A stretch of DNA of 64,000 bases. Origin: Paucibacter sp963740455. Lineage in GTDB: Bacteria; Pseudomonadota; Gammaproteobacteria; Burkholderiales; Burkholderiaceae_C. Both the position numbers and the translations under genes were made by a program. The notes below the pieces were generated by a model. The model was given only the letters and a program-made list of their open reading frames with translations, was not told the origin of the DNA and did not search any database. The stretch spans positions 62,001-126,000 of the forward strand of contig CAVUEF010000010.1 in assembly GCA_963740455.1 (NCBI GenBank), read 5' to 3'. This document shows, one piece after another, positions 22,405 through 31,406 of this stretch; position 1 is the stretch's first letter; every line of letters begins with the position of its first letter.

Positions 22405-24894
22405 ATGAATCCAAAATGCAGAGCTCAGATCAACACGGCGCGCGCAGCACAGGGACGCAATGCTCTCACAGATCCGCAGGCTAAGGCAATCGATCACCGA
22501 ATGGCCGGCACGCTGCGTAGGATGGCGCGCAACGATCCTCAGTGGCAAAGTTACAGCACGGACCAGCGCTACATGCTGGCCGCCCAGCAGGCCCAGGCCG
22601 ACATCCAGGCCGAGTCCGCGCGCAAGGTGGTCAATGCCCAGCGCCAAGCCATCAAGACCGCCGAGACCGAGAACCGGATTGCCGACACCATCGCGCGGCG
22701 CAGCAAGGGCCGCACAGACGCGTTGGTCGAAGACATGAACCTCTCGCACGCCTACATCGACGGCATCAAGCGCGACAGCACGCGGCACCTGTTCGACCTG
22801 ATCGAGGCTGCCGACAACCAGCAGGGCGCCAGCGTCGGCCGCCGCGCGCTGATGGTGCTGTTCGATGCGCAGAACCCGAAGATGACGCGCGACCTGGCAC
22901 TGGAGGTGTTCGCTCAGGGCAGGGCCGGCACCGGCAACGCAGAAGCCCGCGCAGGCGCCCAGGCATGGCTCGACGTCACCGAGGCCCTGCGCCAGCGACT
23001 CAACGCAGCCGGCGGCGATGTGGGCCGTCTGGACTATGGCTATCTGCCGCAGGCCCATGATCAGATGGCGGTGCTGGCCAAGGGCCAAGACGCATGGGCT
23101 CAGACGGTGCTGCCGTTGGTGGACCGAGGCCGCTATCTGCGCGAGGACGGCAGCCGCATGGCTGATGCCGAGGTACTGGACATGCTGCGCGGGGCATGGG
23201 AGACCATCAGCAGCGACGGCCAGAACAAGAGCGCACCCGGCACATTCAAGGGCGCCGGTGCCAGGGCCAACCGTGGCAGCGAGTCGCGGGAGATCCATTT
23301 CAAGGACGGCGAGCAGTACCTGGCCTATCTGAACAAGTTCGGTACCGGCAGCATGTACGACGCCATGATCGGACACCTGGGCGGCCTGTCGCGCGACATC
23401 GGCCTGGTCGAGCGCTACGGACCGAACCCGAATGCGCAGATGCGGCTGCAGTTCGATCTGGCGGACCGGGCAGACGGTGGCCCGCAGCGTGTGTTCGGCA
23501 ACCTTCTCGATGGCTATTGGAACCTGTTGAGCGGGACCAGCGGCGCGCCGCAAAGCGCTCGCCTGGCACAGGTGGGCCAGCACATCCGCAACGTCGAGAC
23601 CCTGGGCAAGCTGCAGGGGGCCGTGCTGTCCAGCATCACGGACATTGGCACGTACTTCGTCACCACCGGCTTCAACAAGCTGAGCTACTGGGATGCGATG
23701 CGCAACCTGGCCACGGCCGGCGGGGCCGAAGCCAAGGACTTCGCCAACGCGCACGGTCTCATAGCCGAATCGATGATCAGCGATTTGAACCGCTGGAGCG
23801 GCGAGAATGTCGCCCGGAGCTGGAGCGGGCGCATCGCGGCCAGCACCATGCGGCTGTCCCTCATGAACTTCTGGACCGACAGTCTGCGCCGCGCCTTCCA
23901 GCTTACTCACATGCAGGGCATCGGTCGGCTGGCAAAGACCGACTGGCCGACGCTGACAGAATATGACCGCTGGCGCCTGGAGTCCAAGGGCCTCACCGAG
24001 GCCGACTGGGAGGTGATCCGCAGCGCTACGCCTGAGCAGTACCGCGGCGCCGATGTGATCACTCCGGATGGAATCTATGCCACGGGCCATGCAGACGCCA
24101 GCGCCATCGTCGCCAAGTACATCGGCATGCTGTCGGATGAGTCCGAGGTCGCGGTGTTGAATCCGGATCTGGCAACCCGCGCGATCACCACCGCCGGCGC
24201 CACGCAGGCCGGCACGATAAAGGGCGAGCTCGCCCGGGCGGTCATGCAATTCAAGAGCTTCCCCATCGCCATGATGTCGCGGCACTGGCGCCGTATGCTG
24301 GAGACGCCGCAGGGCATGGAGGGTGCTCCGCTGCTGGCCAACCGGCTAGCCTATGCAGGCGCCATGCTGGCCAGCATGTCAGCCCTGGGCGCTATCGCAT
24401 TCCAGACGAAGCAGATCGTCAGCAGCAAGGATCCGGTGGACATGACCACGCCGAAGTTCTGGACGCGCGCCGTAGCCCAGGGCGGCGGACTGGGCTTCAT
24501 TGGCGACATGCTGCTGGCCGACACAGCAGAGGACCGCGGAACGCTGGACACGCTGGGCCGCTCTCTGCTGGGTCCGGGTTTTGGCAGCTTGGCCGATGTG
24601 TGGGAACTGACCAAGGGCAACGCCGACGAATACATCAATGGCAAGGACACGCATGCCGGAGCCGAGGCGTTGCGCTTCTCCCGTGGGCACTTGCCGCTGG
24701 TCAATCTCTGGTACGCCAAGGCGGCCATTGATCATGCGGGACTGCAGGCTTTGCAGGAGAATCTGAGTCCAGGCTACATGCAGCGCATGCGCACCAAAGC
24801 CCGCAAGGACTGGGGTCAAGACTTCTGGTGGCAGCCCGGCACCGGTGGGCCTGATCGGGCTCCTAGCTTTGAGCAACTTGCAGGGGGTGGGTGA
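22405..24894 (+). CDS. gp16-like internal virion protein
   Basis: 829 residues. Helical throughout: a long Ala/Gln/Arg N-terminal helix, a conserved middle (IRNVETLGKLQGAVLSSITD, GTYFVTTGFNKLSYW, SLMNFWTDSLRRAFQLTHM) and a hydrophobic part near residue 650 (AYAGAMLASMSALGAIAFQT). These match the C-terminal part of large ejection proteins of T7-like podoviruses. No lysozyme-type transglycosylase domain is seen at the N-terminus, unlike T7 gp16. Followed directly by the terminase genes. Confidence 0.75.
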   Translation: MNPKCRAQINTARAAQGRNALTDPQAKAIDHRMAGTLRRMARNDPQWQSYSTDQRYMLAAQQAQADIQAESARKVVNAQRQAIKTAETENRIADTIARRSKGRTDALVEDMNLSHAYIDGIKRDSTRHLFDLIEAADNQQGASVGRRALMVLFDAQNPKMTRDLALEVFAQGRAGTGNAEARAGAQAWLDVTEALRQRLNAAGGDVGRLDYGYLPQAHDQMAVLAKGQDAWAQTVLPLVDRGRYLREDGSRMADAEVLDMLRGAWETISSDGQNKSAPGTFKGAGARANRGSESREIHFKDGEQYLAYLNKFGTGSMYDAMIGHLGGLSRDIGLVERYGPNPNAQMRLQFDLADRADGGPQRVFGNLLDGYWNLLSGTSGAPQSARLAQVGQHIRNVETLGKLQGAVLSSITDIGTYFVTTGFNKLSYWDAMRNLATAGGAEAKDFANAHGLIAESMISDLNRWSGENVARSWSGRIAASTMRLSLMNFWTDSLRRAFQLTHMQGIGRLAKTDWPTLTEYDRWRLESKGLTEADWEVIRSATPEQYRGADVITPDGIYATGHADASAIVAKYIGMLSDESEVAVLNPDLATRAITTAGATQAGTIKGELARAVMQFKSFPIAMMSRHWRRMLETPQGMEGAPLLANRLAYAGAMLASMSALGAIAFQTKQIVSSKDPVDMTTPKFWTRAVAQGGGLGFIGDMLLADTAEDRGTLDTLGRSLLGPGFGSLADVWELTKGNADEYINGKDTHAGAEALRFSRGHLPLVNLWYAKAAIDHAGLQALQENLSPGYMQRMRTKARKDWGQDFWWQPGTGGPDRAPSFEQLAGGG

Positions 24895-25286
24895 TGCGCC
24901 AAGACCAATTCGACAAACTGCAGCTTCGCGCCGAGCAGCTGACCGATGTGTTCCTCGAGGAGTCCGATCCGGCGACTTGGCCAGGTGCCGGCCTGCTGGT
25001 CGCTGCCATGGACAAGCAGACGCGCGGCGATCGCTACTGGGTCAAGAAGAACGCGGTGGCGACGCTGGCCGTCGTGCAGCGAATCGTCGGCATCGTGCAG
25101 CTGGTGCGCGAGAAGTCGGCCGGCGGCGAGTCCAGCCCGGGCGCCGTGCGCGACGAAGATGCCGAGCTCGACGCAGAGGTTGCTGCCGCGAATGCTGAGG
25201 CCGAGAAGTTGATGAAGGAGCTGCAGCAGGGGTCGCACTCCAGCAAGAAGGCCGCCTTCGATAAGCGCGTGCATGGCAAGTCGTGA
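24894..25286 (+). CDS. Terminase small subunit-like protein
   Basis: 130 residues from the ATG at 24894 (a GTG lies at 24891). N-terminal helical part (FDKLQLRAEQLTDVFLEESD), a middle with WVKKNAVATLAVVQRIVGIV and an acidic coiled tail. It overlaps the large subunit gene by 14 bp, the position of T7 gene 18 before gene 19. The assignment rests mostly on position, size and composition. Confidence 0.65.
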   Translation: MRQDQFDKLQLRAEQLTDVFLEESDPATWPGAGLLVAAMDKQTRGDRYWVKKNAVATLAVVQRIVGIVQLVREKSAGGESSPGAVRDEDAELDAEVAAANAEAEKLMKELQQGSHSSKKAAFDKRVHGKS

Positions 25287-26940
25287 CATCAGTTTCCTGG
25301 CCTTCTTTCTCATTTGGGCCAAACACCGCCGGTGGAAGGTGCCCACAATCCACCACCGGGCATGCATCTGGCTGGAAAAGCGCGCCGATCTGGCGGTGCT
25401 GCGCTGCTTCCGTGGCTTCGGCAAGTCCACGCTGCTGGCGGTGTACAACGCCTGGCGCTACTACCAGAACCGCGAGTACCGCATCCTTCACCAGTCCGAA
25501 GCGGACGGCACGGCCTACAAGACCAGCCGCGACACGCAGAACGTGCTGCGCGGACACCCGCTGACGCGCGGCATGTTTCGGGATGGCGGCGTCGAGCAGT
25601 GGTGGGTCGAGGGTGCCACCGACCCGCGCAACGCCAGCATGTACGCCAAGGGCATCCTGTCCAATGTCACCAGCGCGCGGGCCGATGAGTGCCAGAACGA
25701 TGACGTCGAGGTACCCCGCAACATCCAGACGCCCGAGGCGCGCGAGAAGCTGCGCTATCGACTGGGCGAGCAGACGCACATCCTCGTGCCCGGCGGCCGA
25801 CAGCTGTACATCGGTACCCCGCACACCCACGATTCACTCTACGACGAGCAGGAGCAGCTTGGCGCTGACTGCCTGACCATCCGCATGTTTGAACAAGCGC
25901 ATCGCATTGAGCTTTCCAAGCCCGGCACCTACCCGCTGGGTTTCGTGCCAGAGCTGGTTTTCTCCGGCATCGGCAAGCCAGCCAAGCTGCTGGAGGAGGG
26001 CCGCGACTACATCATGCGCGGCAAGACCCTGGTGCTGAAAGTGGCCTCCGGCCTGGTGGACTGCTATGCCGGTTGCGCCTGGCCCGAGCGCTTCGACCGT
26101 GCTGAGCTGCTGAAGCGGCGGCGCAAGACGCGCACGATCAACGAATGGGATTCTCAGTACCAGCTGCACAGCAAGCCTATTCACGACATCCGCCTGAATC
26201 CAGACCGTATGGTGGCCTACGACTGCGAGCCGGTCTGGAAGCGCGCCAATGGCGAATGGGTGATGCTGCTGGGCGGCGCCCGCATTGTGGGTGCCTCTTG
26301 CCGGTGGGATCCGGCCAGCGGCAAGTTGAGATCCGATGTTTCGGCCGTGGCCGCCACACTGCAAGACGAGAGCGGCCGGCGCTATCTGCATCGTGTGAAG
26401 GCGCTGACCGGCGACTTGGCGGAGTTCGCCGAGGATGGCAAAACCATCACCGGCGGCCAAGTGTTTCAGCTCTGCGACCTGATCGATGAGCTGCGGCTGC
26501 CGCGCGTGACCATCGAGACCAATGGCATCGGCAAATTCTCTCCGGCGGTGCTCAAGGGGGCGCTGAAGCAGCGGGGCCTGCGCTGCGGCGTGGCCGAAGA
26601 GGATGCCATGACCAACAAAAACAAGCGCATTCTGGAGGCCCTGGAGCCGCTGCTGCAGTCCGAGGATCAACTGTGGGCGCATGTCTCTGTGCTCGACTCC
26701 GATGATGGCGAAGAAGGTAAAGGCCTGCTGCCCACTCAGATGCGTGACTGGAACCCCGCAGTCAAAGAGCAGCCCGACGACTATCTCGACGCCGCGGCCG
26801 GATCCATCAGCGAAACGCCCGAGCGCATCACCGGCGCCATCGCCCCGCCTGGTGACGGGATTCCGTCCGGCGCTCGCGCCGACGATTGGCGTCCATCAAG
26901 TGGCGTGCACCAGATTGAGCTTGAAGTCGGCATAGTGTGA
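25273..26940 (+). CDS. Terminase large subunit
   Basis: 555 residues. Walker A variant CFRGFGKSTL (~45-54), a Walker B-like acidic strand TSARADECQNDDVEV, a coupling region GRQLYIGTPH and an RNase H-type nuclease half with ITIET-like strand (RVTIETNGIG) and a late acidic cluster QPDDYLDAA. This is the T7 gp19/Bbp type of packaging motor. The C-terminal coding sequence contains copy 3 of the repeated element. Confidence 0.9.
   Translation: MASRDISFLAFFLIWAKHRRWKVPTIHHRACIWLEKRADLAVLRCFRGFGKSTLLAVYNAWRYYQNREYRILHQSEADGTAYKTSRDTQNVLRGHPLTRGMFRDGGVEQWWVEGATDPRNASMYAKGILSNVTSARADECQNDDVEVPRNIQTPEAREKLRYRLGEQTHILVPGGRQLYIGTPHTHDSLYDEQEQLGADCLTIRMFEQAHRIELSKPGTYPLGFVPELVFSGIGKPAKLLEEGRDYIMRGKTLVLKVASGLVDCYAGCAWPERFDRAELLKRRRKTRTINEWDSQYQLHSKPIHDIRLNPDRMVAYDCEPVWKRANGEWVMLLGGARIVGASCRWDPASGKLRSDVSAVAATLQDESGRRYLHRVKALTGDLAEFAEDGKTITGGQVFQLCDLIDELRLPRVTIETNGIGKFSPAVLKGALKQRGLRCGVAEEDAMTNKNKRILEALEPLLQSEDQLWAHVSVLDSDDGEEGKGLLPTQMRDWNPAVKEQPDDYLDAAAGSISETPERITGAIAPPGDGIPSGARADDWRPSSGVHQIELEVGIV
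26854..26870. repeat. Repeated phage element, copy 3 (before tail fibre gene)
   Basis: GACGGGATTCCGTCCGG is identical to 12385-12401. It lies inside the last codons of the terminase gene (read DGIPSG), about 100 bp ahead of the tail fibre start. Confidence 0.5.
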
Positions 26941-26970
26941 TCCCGGTGTGCGCCCTCTGCAGAGGCGCGC

Positions 26971-29487
26971 ATGGCTGTCACCGAACAAACCCCGATCAAC
27001 TCCTACGTCGCGAACGGTGTCACCACCGTCTTCGCTTTCGAGTTTCTGCTGCTTCAGTCTGCCGACCTGACGGTGCGGGTGACTGACACCAACGGCGTGA
27101 CCAGCACAAAGGTGCTTGACGTCGATTACACCGTCGCCGGGTTGAACATCACGGCTGGCGGCACGGTGACACTCCTTGTGGCCCCAGCAAGCGGCTCGAC
27201 GGTGGTGGTATTGCGAGAGAGTCAGCTCGTTCGAGCGACGCAATACCAGGACAACGGTGACCTCCTCGCCGAAACGGTGAACCTGGACTTCGACCGTCTG
27301 TGGCTGGCGATCCAGGAAGGGTATTCTGTGATGGGTCAACGATCGGTTCGTGGCCCGGTAGGCGAGACTCTGACTGAGCTTCCTACGGCTGCCATGCGGG
27401 CCAATTATCTGCTCGGCTTCGACTCATTCGGCAATCCGGCTGCCGTCGCTCCTGCAGGCGGCTCGGCAGCCGAGCTCGCGACCGATCTGACGAACAGCGT
27501 CACCGCCACAAAAGGCGCCGGCCAGGTTGGCTTCAGCTACGCCCTGGGCTACGCCGCCGGCACGATAGGCAAGTGGCTCAAAGACTTGGCCAGTTCTACA
27601 GGCGCGTCCTTTATCGGATTCATCCAATCTGCCACAGGTGCCATAGCAACTACGGTGCAGGCCGCACTCGGGCAGACGTACAACGCTGTCACGGACTTCG
27701 GCGCAGACAACACCGGCGCAGCCAACTGCACAGCAGCGCTGCTGGCTTTCTACAACGCTTGCATCTTGGCGAAACGCCGCGGGCATATTCCTGCTGGGAC
27801 TTACAAGATCACGACGGGAGTGCTGGTGTTCAACACTGCACAGACCGACAAAGCGTGGCCGGATATTACGACTGACGGGTATAACGCCACCATCTTCTCT
27901 GTCGATGCAGCTGCGGCGACGAACGCACCAATCCTGACGTGGACGAATGGCTGGTCTATTGGAACTGCGTGGCATGGGTGGTTAGGCGGATCTCACGGAG
28001 GTGTGACGTTCACTGACGCTACGGGGGGAGTTGCATCCCTACGTTCAGCCATCAGTGTCCAGGGAGTAAACGGTCTGCGCTTGGGCCGCATGGTTGGGAC
28101 ATCACTGAGGGGGGACCTGGTGACTATTCCGCAGGCCTTGAGTGGCGGAAACAACCCGGACCCGAATGCTTGCAGCAACGTTACCTTCGACATTCTTGAG
28201 GCTAACAGTTGCGCTGGGTGGGCAATCCAAAATCTGAACTTTGTAGGAATGGATTCGTGGATCGGAAATCAGGTGCGCATCGTAGGCGGCGGGCTGGGCG
28301 GTGTCTTCGGCATGGGTTCTGGCTGCAAGATGGGCGAGCTCGTTGTAGCGAACAGCACTGGCTGGGCCTTCGACGACGGCACCCAGGCTGGTGCCGTGGG
28401 TGGAAGTCCCCAGCGGTTTTACTTCTCAGTGGCAGAACTTGACAATGTTCAGAACGGCTTGCGCCTGAACAAGTCTTCGCTGGCCAATTTCGGCGGAATC
28501 CGGTTCATCAACCGATTTCAAACTGCGCCAAATGCCAGCGCAAACTACTACCCTCGCACGGCTGTCTCCTTGGGTGGAGGGGCGTCGGCCAACGTCAACA
28601 ACATCGACCTGCAGATGTTCCATCGAGTTGAGGCGGGCGGAACACTCGCGAATCTTGGGGTATGGATTGACGGCCACAGCGATGGCAATATCTCAAGCCT
28701 GTCGATTGACATCGACTATGCCGACAACGGCGCCCTAGGCATCACAGATGCCTACCTGATAGCGACACTGCTGAGTGGTTTGGCAACCAGTTCTGTGTAT
28801 CAGATCACCAAGCGGACGAAGACCCTCTTCAACACCGCTGACAAGACGATCGGTATTGCGCTTGGGTCAACCGCTGTGTCCATCGTTCCTAACACGGGGT
28901 ACACGGGAGCAGCTGGAAAACTTGGGTTCGCGAGCCAGCCCATGTCGACGTACTCTAATCCGCTGGCGTTGAACAATGCGGCCTTCACCGGCAGCACGGC
29001 GACCAATGTTTTGACGCTGACATCGTTAGCGACGGGCAGTTTCACCCTCGGCGCGATTCTGTACGGTGCAGGTATCCCGGTCGGGACGGTAATCACAGGT
29101 CTGCTGACTGGGACGCTTGGCGCTAGTGGGTCAACTTACAGCCTGTCGACATCCCCAGGAACGTTGGGAAGTGCGGCACTTACCTGCGTCAATACAGTGT
29201 TCACAGCCCCAAGGGCTGGACTTTATGAGTTCATGGTGAAGTTTGGTTTGACGGTAGCGATAGGGACACGGGTGCGGTGCGGGTTCTACGATGGCACGAA
29301 CACCCACGGAACCAACTATGGCTATCAAGTCAACGCTGGGTATCAGTCCTATAGCGCAACGGCTCAGATTTACCTGACAGCCGGGCAGCAGATTTGGCCG
29401 ACTGCAGACCAGAACACGGCGGGTGCAGTCGCTGTGTCAATCAATCACTATGCAGATGAATGCGAGTTCACAGCGAAGGATCTCTGA
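26971..29487 (+). CDS. Tail fibre/spike with T7-like anchor and pectate-lyase fold
   Basis: 838 residues. Residues 1-~135 match the virion-binding N-terminal domain of T7-like fibres (VTEQTPINSYVANGVTTVFA, then LNITAGGTVTLL and DRLWLAIQEG). From ~240 a right-handed beta-helix starts with DFGADNTGAANCTAALLAF and IPAGTYKIT, as in pectate-lyase-type tailspikes that bind or cut surface polysaccharide. The C-terminal ~110 residues (TVFTAPRAGLYEFMVKFGLT) look like a C1q-type trimeric head. Host range determinant. Confidence 0.85.
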   Translation: MAVTEQTPINSYVANGVTTVFAFEFLLLQSADLTVRVTDTNGVTSTKVLDVDYTVAGLNITAGGTVTLLVAPASGSTVVVLRESQLVRATQYQDNGDLLAETVNLDFDRLWLAIQEGYSVMGQRSVRGPVGETLTELPTAAMRANYLLGFDSFGNPAAVAPAGGSAAELATDLTNSVTATKGAGQVGFSYALGYAAGTIGKWLKDLASSTGASFIGFIQSATGAIATTVQAALGQTYNAVTDFGADNTGAANCTAALLAFYNACILAKRRGHIPAGTYKITTGVLVFNTAQTDKAWPDITTDGYNATIFSVDAAAATNAPILTWTNGWSIGTAWHGWLGGSHGGVTFTDATGGVASLRSAISVQGVNGLRLGRMVGTSLRGDLVTIPQALSGGNNPDPNACSNVTFDILEANSCAGWAIQNLNFVGMDSWIGNQVRIVGGGLGGVFGMGSGCKMGELVVANSTGWAFDDGTQAGAVGGSPQRFYFSVAELDNVQNGLRLNKSSLANFGGIRFINRFQTAPNASANYYPRTAVSLGGGASANVNNIDLQMFHRVEAGGTLANLGVWIDGHSDGNISSLSIDIDYADNGALGITDAYLIATLLSGLATSSVYQITKRTKTLFNTADKTIGIALGSTAVSIVPNTGYTGAAGKLGFASQPMSTYSNPLALNNAAFTGSTATNVLTLTSLATGSFTLGAILYGAGIPVGTVITGLLTGTLGASGSTYSLSTSPGTLGSAALTCVNTVFTAPRAGLYEFMVKFGLTVAIGTRVRCGFYDGTNTHGTNYGYQVNAGYQSYSATAQIYLTAGQQIWPTADQNTAGAVAVSINHYADECEFTAKDL

Positions 29488-29745
29488 ATGGACCTCCAAG
29501 TCGCATTCAACGTAGCCATCGGGCTCGCCGGGATTCTCGGTGGATGGGTTCTCAACTCGCTGCGCGCCAGCATTGATGGTCTGCAGAAGGCCGATACCGA
29601 ATTAACCAACAAAGTGCAGCACATCGAGGTGCTGGTGGCCGGCTCCTACGTGAAGCGCGACGATCTTGACAAGCTGGCATCGGCCCTGTTCACGAAGCTC
29701 GACAAGATCGAAGGCAAACTCGACGGGAAGGCCGACAAGCCATGA
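29488..29745 (+). CDS. Small membrane protein of the lysis module
   Basis: 85 residues: one N-terminal membrane segment (FNVAIGLAGILGGWVLNSL) followed by a charged coiled coil (LQKADTELTNKVQHIEVLVA, KLDKIEGKLDGK). Starts directly after the tail fibre stop and overlaps the lysozyme start (ATGA). It could be a pinholin, spanin-like or tail-linked protein; order next to lysozyme suggests lysis. Confidence 0.6.
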   Translation: MDLQVAFNVAIGLAGILGGWVLNSLRASIDGLQKADTELTNKVQHIEVLVAGSYVKRDDLDKLASALFTKLDKIEGKLDGKADKP

Positions 29746-30215
29746 CATTCGACGACGCCTTCGCGCGCATCCTCGGTAACGAGGGCGGCTACACCAACAA
29801 CCCCGCAGACCCCGGCGGCGAGACAAACTGGGGCATTTCCAAGCGCTCTTATCCGGATGTCGACATTGCGAACCTCACGCAAGCTGGGGCAAAGGCGATC
29901 TACCTTCGAGACTTCTGGAACCCGATCGGCGATGCGCATCCTGCCGTCAAATTCCAGGTCTTCGACTTCGCGGTGAATAGCGGCATCCAGACCGCGATCA
30001 GGAAGCTCCAGTCCGCCGTGGGCGTGGCTGACGACGGGCACTGGGGGCCGATAAGCGCCGCCGCCTTGGCCAGCATGGATGTGAACGACGTGCTGATGCG
30101 CTTCGTTGCTCAACGACTGCGGTTCTGGACTGGTCTATCAACGTGGCCCACTTTTGGGCGCGGCTGGGCGAACCGGGCGGCAACCAATCTTGAATTTGGA
30201 GCGAAGGACAACTGA
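29742..30215 (+). CDS. Endolysin, glycoside hydrolase family 108
   Basis: 157 residues. The N-terminal motif ILGNEGGYTNNPADPGGETN (catalytic Glu14) is diagnostic of GH108 N-acetylmuramidases. The C-terminal part (AVNSGIQTAIRKLQSAVGVA) is the linked peptidoglycan-binding segment. Cuts peptidoglycan at lysis, released by the holin encoded next. Confidence 0.9.
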   Translation: MTFDDAFARILGNEGGYTNNPADPGGETNWGISKRSYPDVDIANLTQAGAKAIYLRDFWNPIGDAHPAVKFQVFDFAVNSGIQTAIRKLQSAVGVADDGHWGPISAAALASMDVNDVLMRFVAQRLRFWTGLSTWPTFGRGWANRAATNLEFGAKDN

Positions 30216-30217
30216 CC

Positions 30218-30793
30218 ATGGACTGGAAAGATATTGCATCAACAATCGGCAGCGCTGCGCCGCTGCTTGGCACCCTGATCGGAGGCCCAGCTGGTGGCGC
30301 TGTCGGCGCCATGGTGGCATCTGCGCTCGGTGTCGGCAACAGCGCTGACGAAGTGAGCCAGGCGCTCGCCACCAATCCAGACGCAGCGGTCAAGCTCAAG
30401 CAGATCGAGTCCACGCGCCAGGTAGACCTGCAAGGGCTCGTCGTGCAGGCCGAGTCCAACCGACTGGCCTCAGAGACGGCCGCGGTGCAGGCGGTGAACG
30501 CCACGATGCAGACCGAAGCGAAGGCTGAGCACTGGCCTACCTACGCCTGGCGGCCGTTCATCGGCTTCATGGTGGGCATCAATACCGCCGCTGCTTCGGT
30601 CTTGGTGTTGGGCGTCTATGGCGGCGTGATGGCGGGGTCTATGCAGGCCTCGGCTGCCCTGCCCACTCTGCCCCTCGTGCTGGGCGCCCTGGCGGCGATC
30701 AGCGGCACCGTGCTGCCCATCCTTGGCATTGCCTCCTACTTCCGAGGCAAAGCCCAGGCTGACCCGAATGTAGCGATCGGAACGCGTGGATGA
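30218..30793 (+). CDS. Holin of the 3TM family
   Basis: 191 residues. The N-terminus (AAPLLGTLIGGPAGGAVGAM) and the central WPTYAWRPFIGFMVGINTAA are typical of the three-transmembrane holin family found beside GH108 lysozymes. Two further hydrophobic helices follow (VLVLGVYGGVMAGSM; LPLVLGALAAISGTVLPILG). It forms membrane lesions at lysis time. Confidence 0.85.
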   Translation: MDWKDIASTIGSAAPLLGTLIGGPAGGAVGAMVASALGVGNSADEVSQALATNPDAAVKLKQIESTRQVDLQGLVVQAESNRLASETAAVQAVNATMQTEAKAEHWPTYAWRPFIGFMVGINTAAASVLVLGVYGGVMAGSMQASAALPTLPLVLGALAAISGTVLPILGIASYFRGKAQADPNVAIGTRG

Positions 30794-30796
30794 CTG

Positions 30797-31084
30797 ATGC
30801 GCTCCAACTGCTTGATCTGGGCTCACTGGAGATATTTGAATGCGCTGCTGGCTTGGCGTAGATCGGGCGCAGTACCGGGCCATCACCCCAAGCGCATAGG
30901 GATTCCGAGTGTCCATGCTCCTTGGTGGGTAATGCACCACGAAGTCAGGACGTGGGACGGCAAGCAGTTCATCGTCGAAGCGTTCGTGCCGATCGACAAG
31001 AGCGTGGTGTCCGGCTGGCGCGTATTCTTTGAAATCATTTTCAAAGGAGAGGTCGAGCGCCGGATTGCTGGGCCGGGAGACTAG
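30797..31084 (+). CDS. Hypothetical protein at the right prophage end
   Basis: 95 residues: Trp/Arg-rich start (NCLIWAHWRYLNALLAWRRS) and a C-terminal amphipathic part. Similar short basic proteins often follow lysis genes in prophages. Family not certain. The 140 bp between its stop and the tRNA fragment (31085-31225) hold no gene; they contain a GTAC-rich imperfect inverted repeat near 31135-31151 that could be an integrase arm site. Confidence 0.55.
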   Translation: MRSNCLIWAHWRYLNALLAWRRSGAVPGHHPKRIGIPSVHAPWWVMHHEVRTWDGKQFIVEAFVPIDKSVVSGWRVFFEIIFKGEVERRIAGPGD

Positions 31085-31225
31085 CCTCGACCCTTTTCTC
31101 TCTGTTCCGCCCTTGTTTCGTGCTCAGCCAATTTGTACCCGTACTTGTACCGGATCAGCCCGTTTTGCGCTTCTTTGGCTTCTGTAAGTCCTTGATCTTT
31201 ATGACCGAGCCACGCGGGGAACGTT

Positions 31226-31270
31226 TTGTGATTCCTGTTGTCGTGGGTTCGAGCCCCATCAGCCACCCCA
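31226..31270 (+). other. tRNA-His 3' half, right attachment site (attR) of the prophage
   Basis: The 45 bases run from the anticodon loop (TTGTGAT, anticodon GTG at 31228-31230) through the T-arm (GGGTTCGAGCCCC) to the acceptor end CAGCCACCCCA with encoded CCA and the extra C expected for tRNA-His. The 5' half with the D-arm is missing; the bases before it are phage sequence. This is what integration at an anticodon-loop core leaves at the far end. The complete tRNA gene should lie beyond the left edge. Confidence 0.85.
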
Positions 31271-31283
31271 AGTAATACAAGCG

Positions 31284-31322
31284 AAAGCCGGTAAGCATCT
31301 GATGTTGGTGCTTCCGGCTTTT
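31284..31322 (+). terminator. Terminator behind the tRNA-His fragment
   Basis: AAAGCCGG/CCGGCTTT stem extended by AAGCA/TGCTT across a bulge, loop of 11, then TTTTC. It is the natural host terminator of the tRNA gene, now separated from the promoter by the prophage. Confidence 0.8.
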
Positions 31323-31406
31323 CTCTTTGCCAAGCGTGTCGCTACTGTGCTTGCCGCGAAGCGGACCGCCGGCAAGATGGCAGGCTTCGGTTGAACCACT
31401 CCCGAG

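Larger units (their letters stand above)
1..31270. mobile_element. Prophage of a temperate podovirus with T7-like virion genes (right part; left end outside window)
   Basis: The region holds a phage repressor/Cro switch, replication genes, a complete head-tail-packaging module and lysis genes, and it stops at a tRNA-His 3' half used as attachment site. The tail genes (tubular A and B, gp13/14/15/16-like) and terminase follow T7-like logic, but there is no phage RNA polymerase gene in the window and there is a lysogeny switch, so this is a temperate podovirus of the broad BPP-1/BcepC6B kind rather than a lytic T7 relative. No integrase is visible; it should lie left of position 1. Two frame breaks may mean decay or sequence error. 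Confidence 0.93.

Noticed and set aside
22402..24285. Upper part of a 703-codon minus-strand frame
   Set aside because: Shadow of the gp16-like gene; only its last 75 codons (22174-22401), outside that gene, look like protein.
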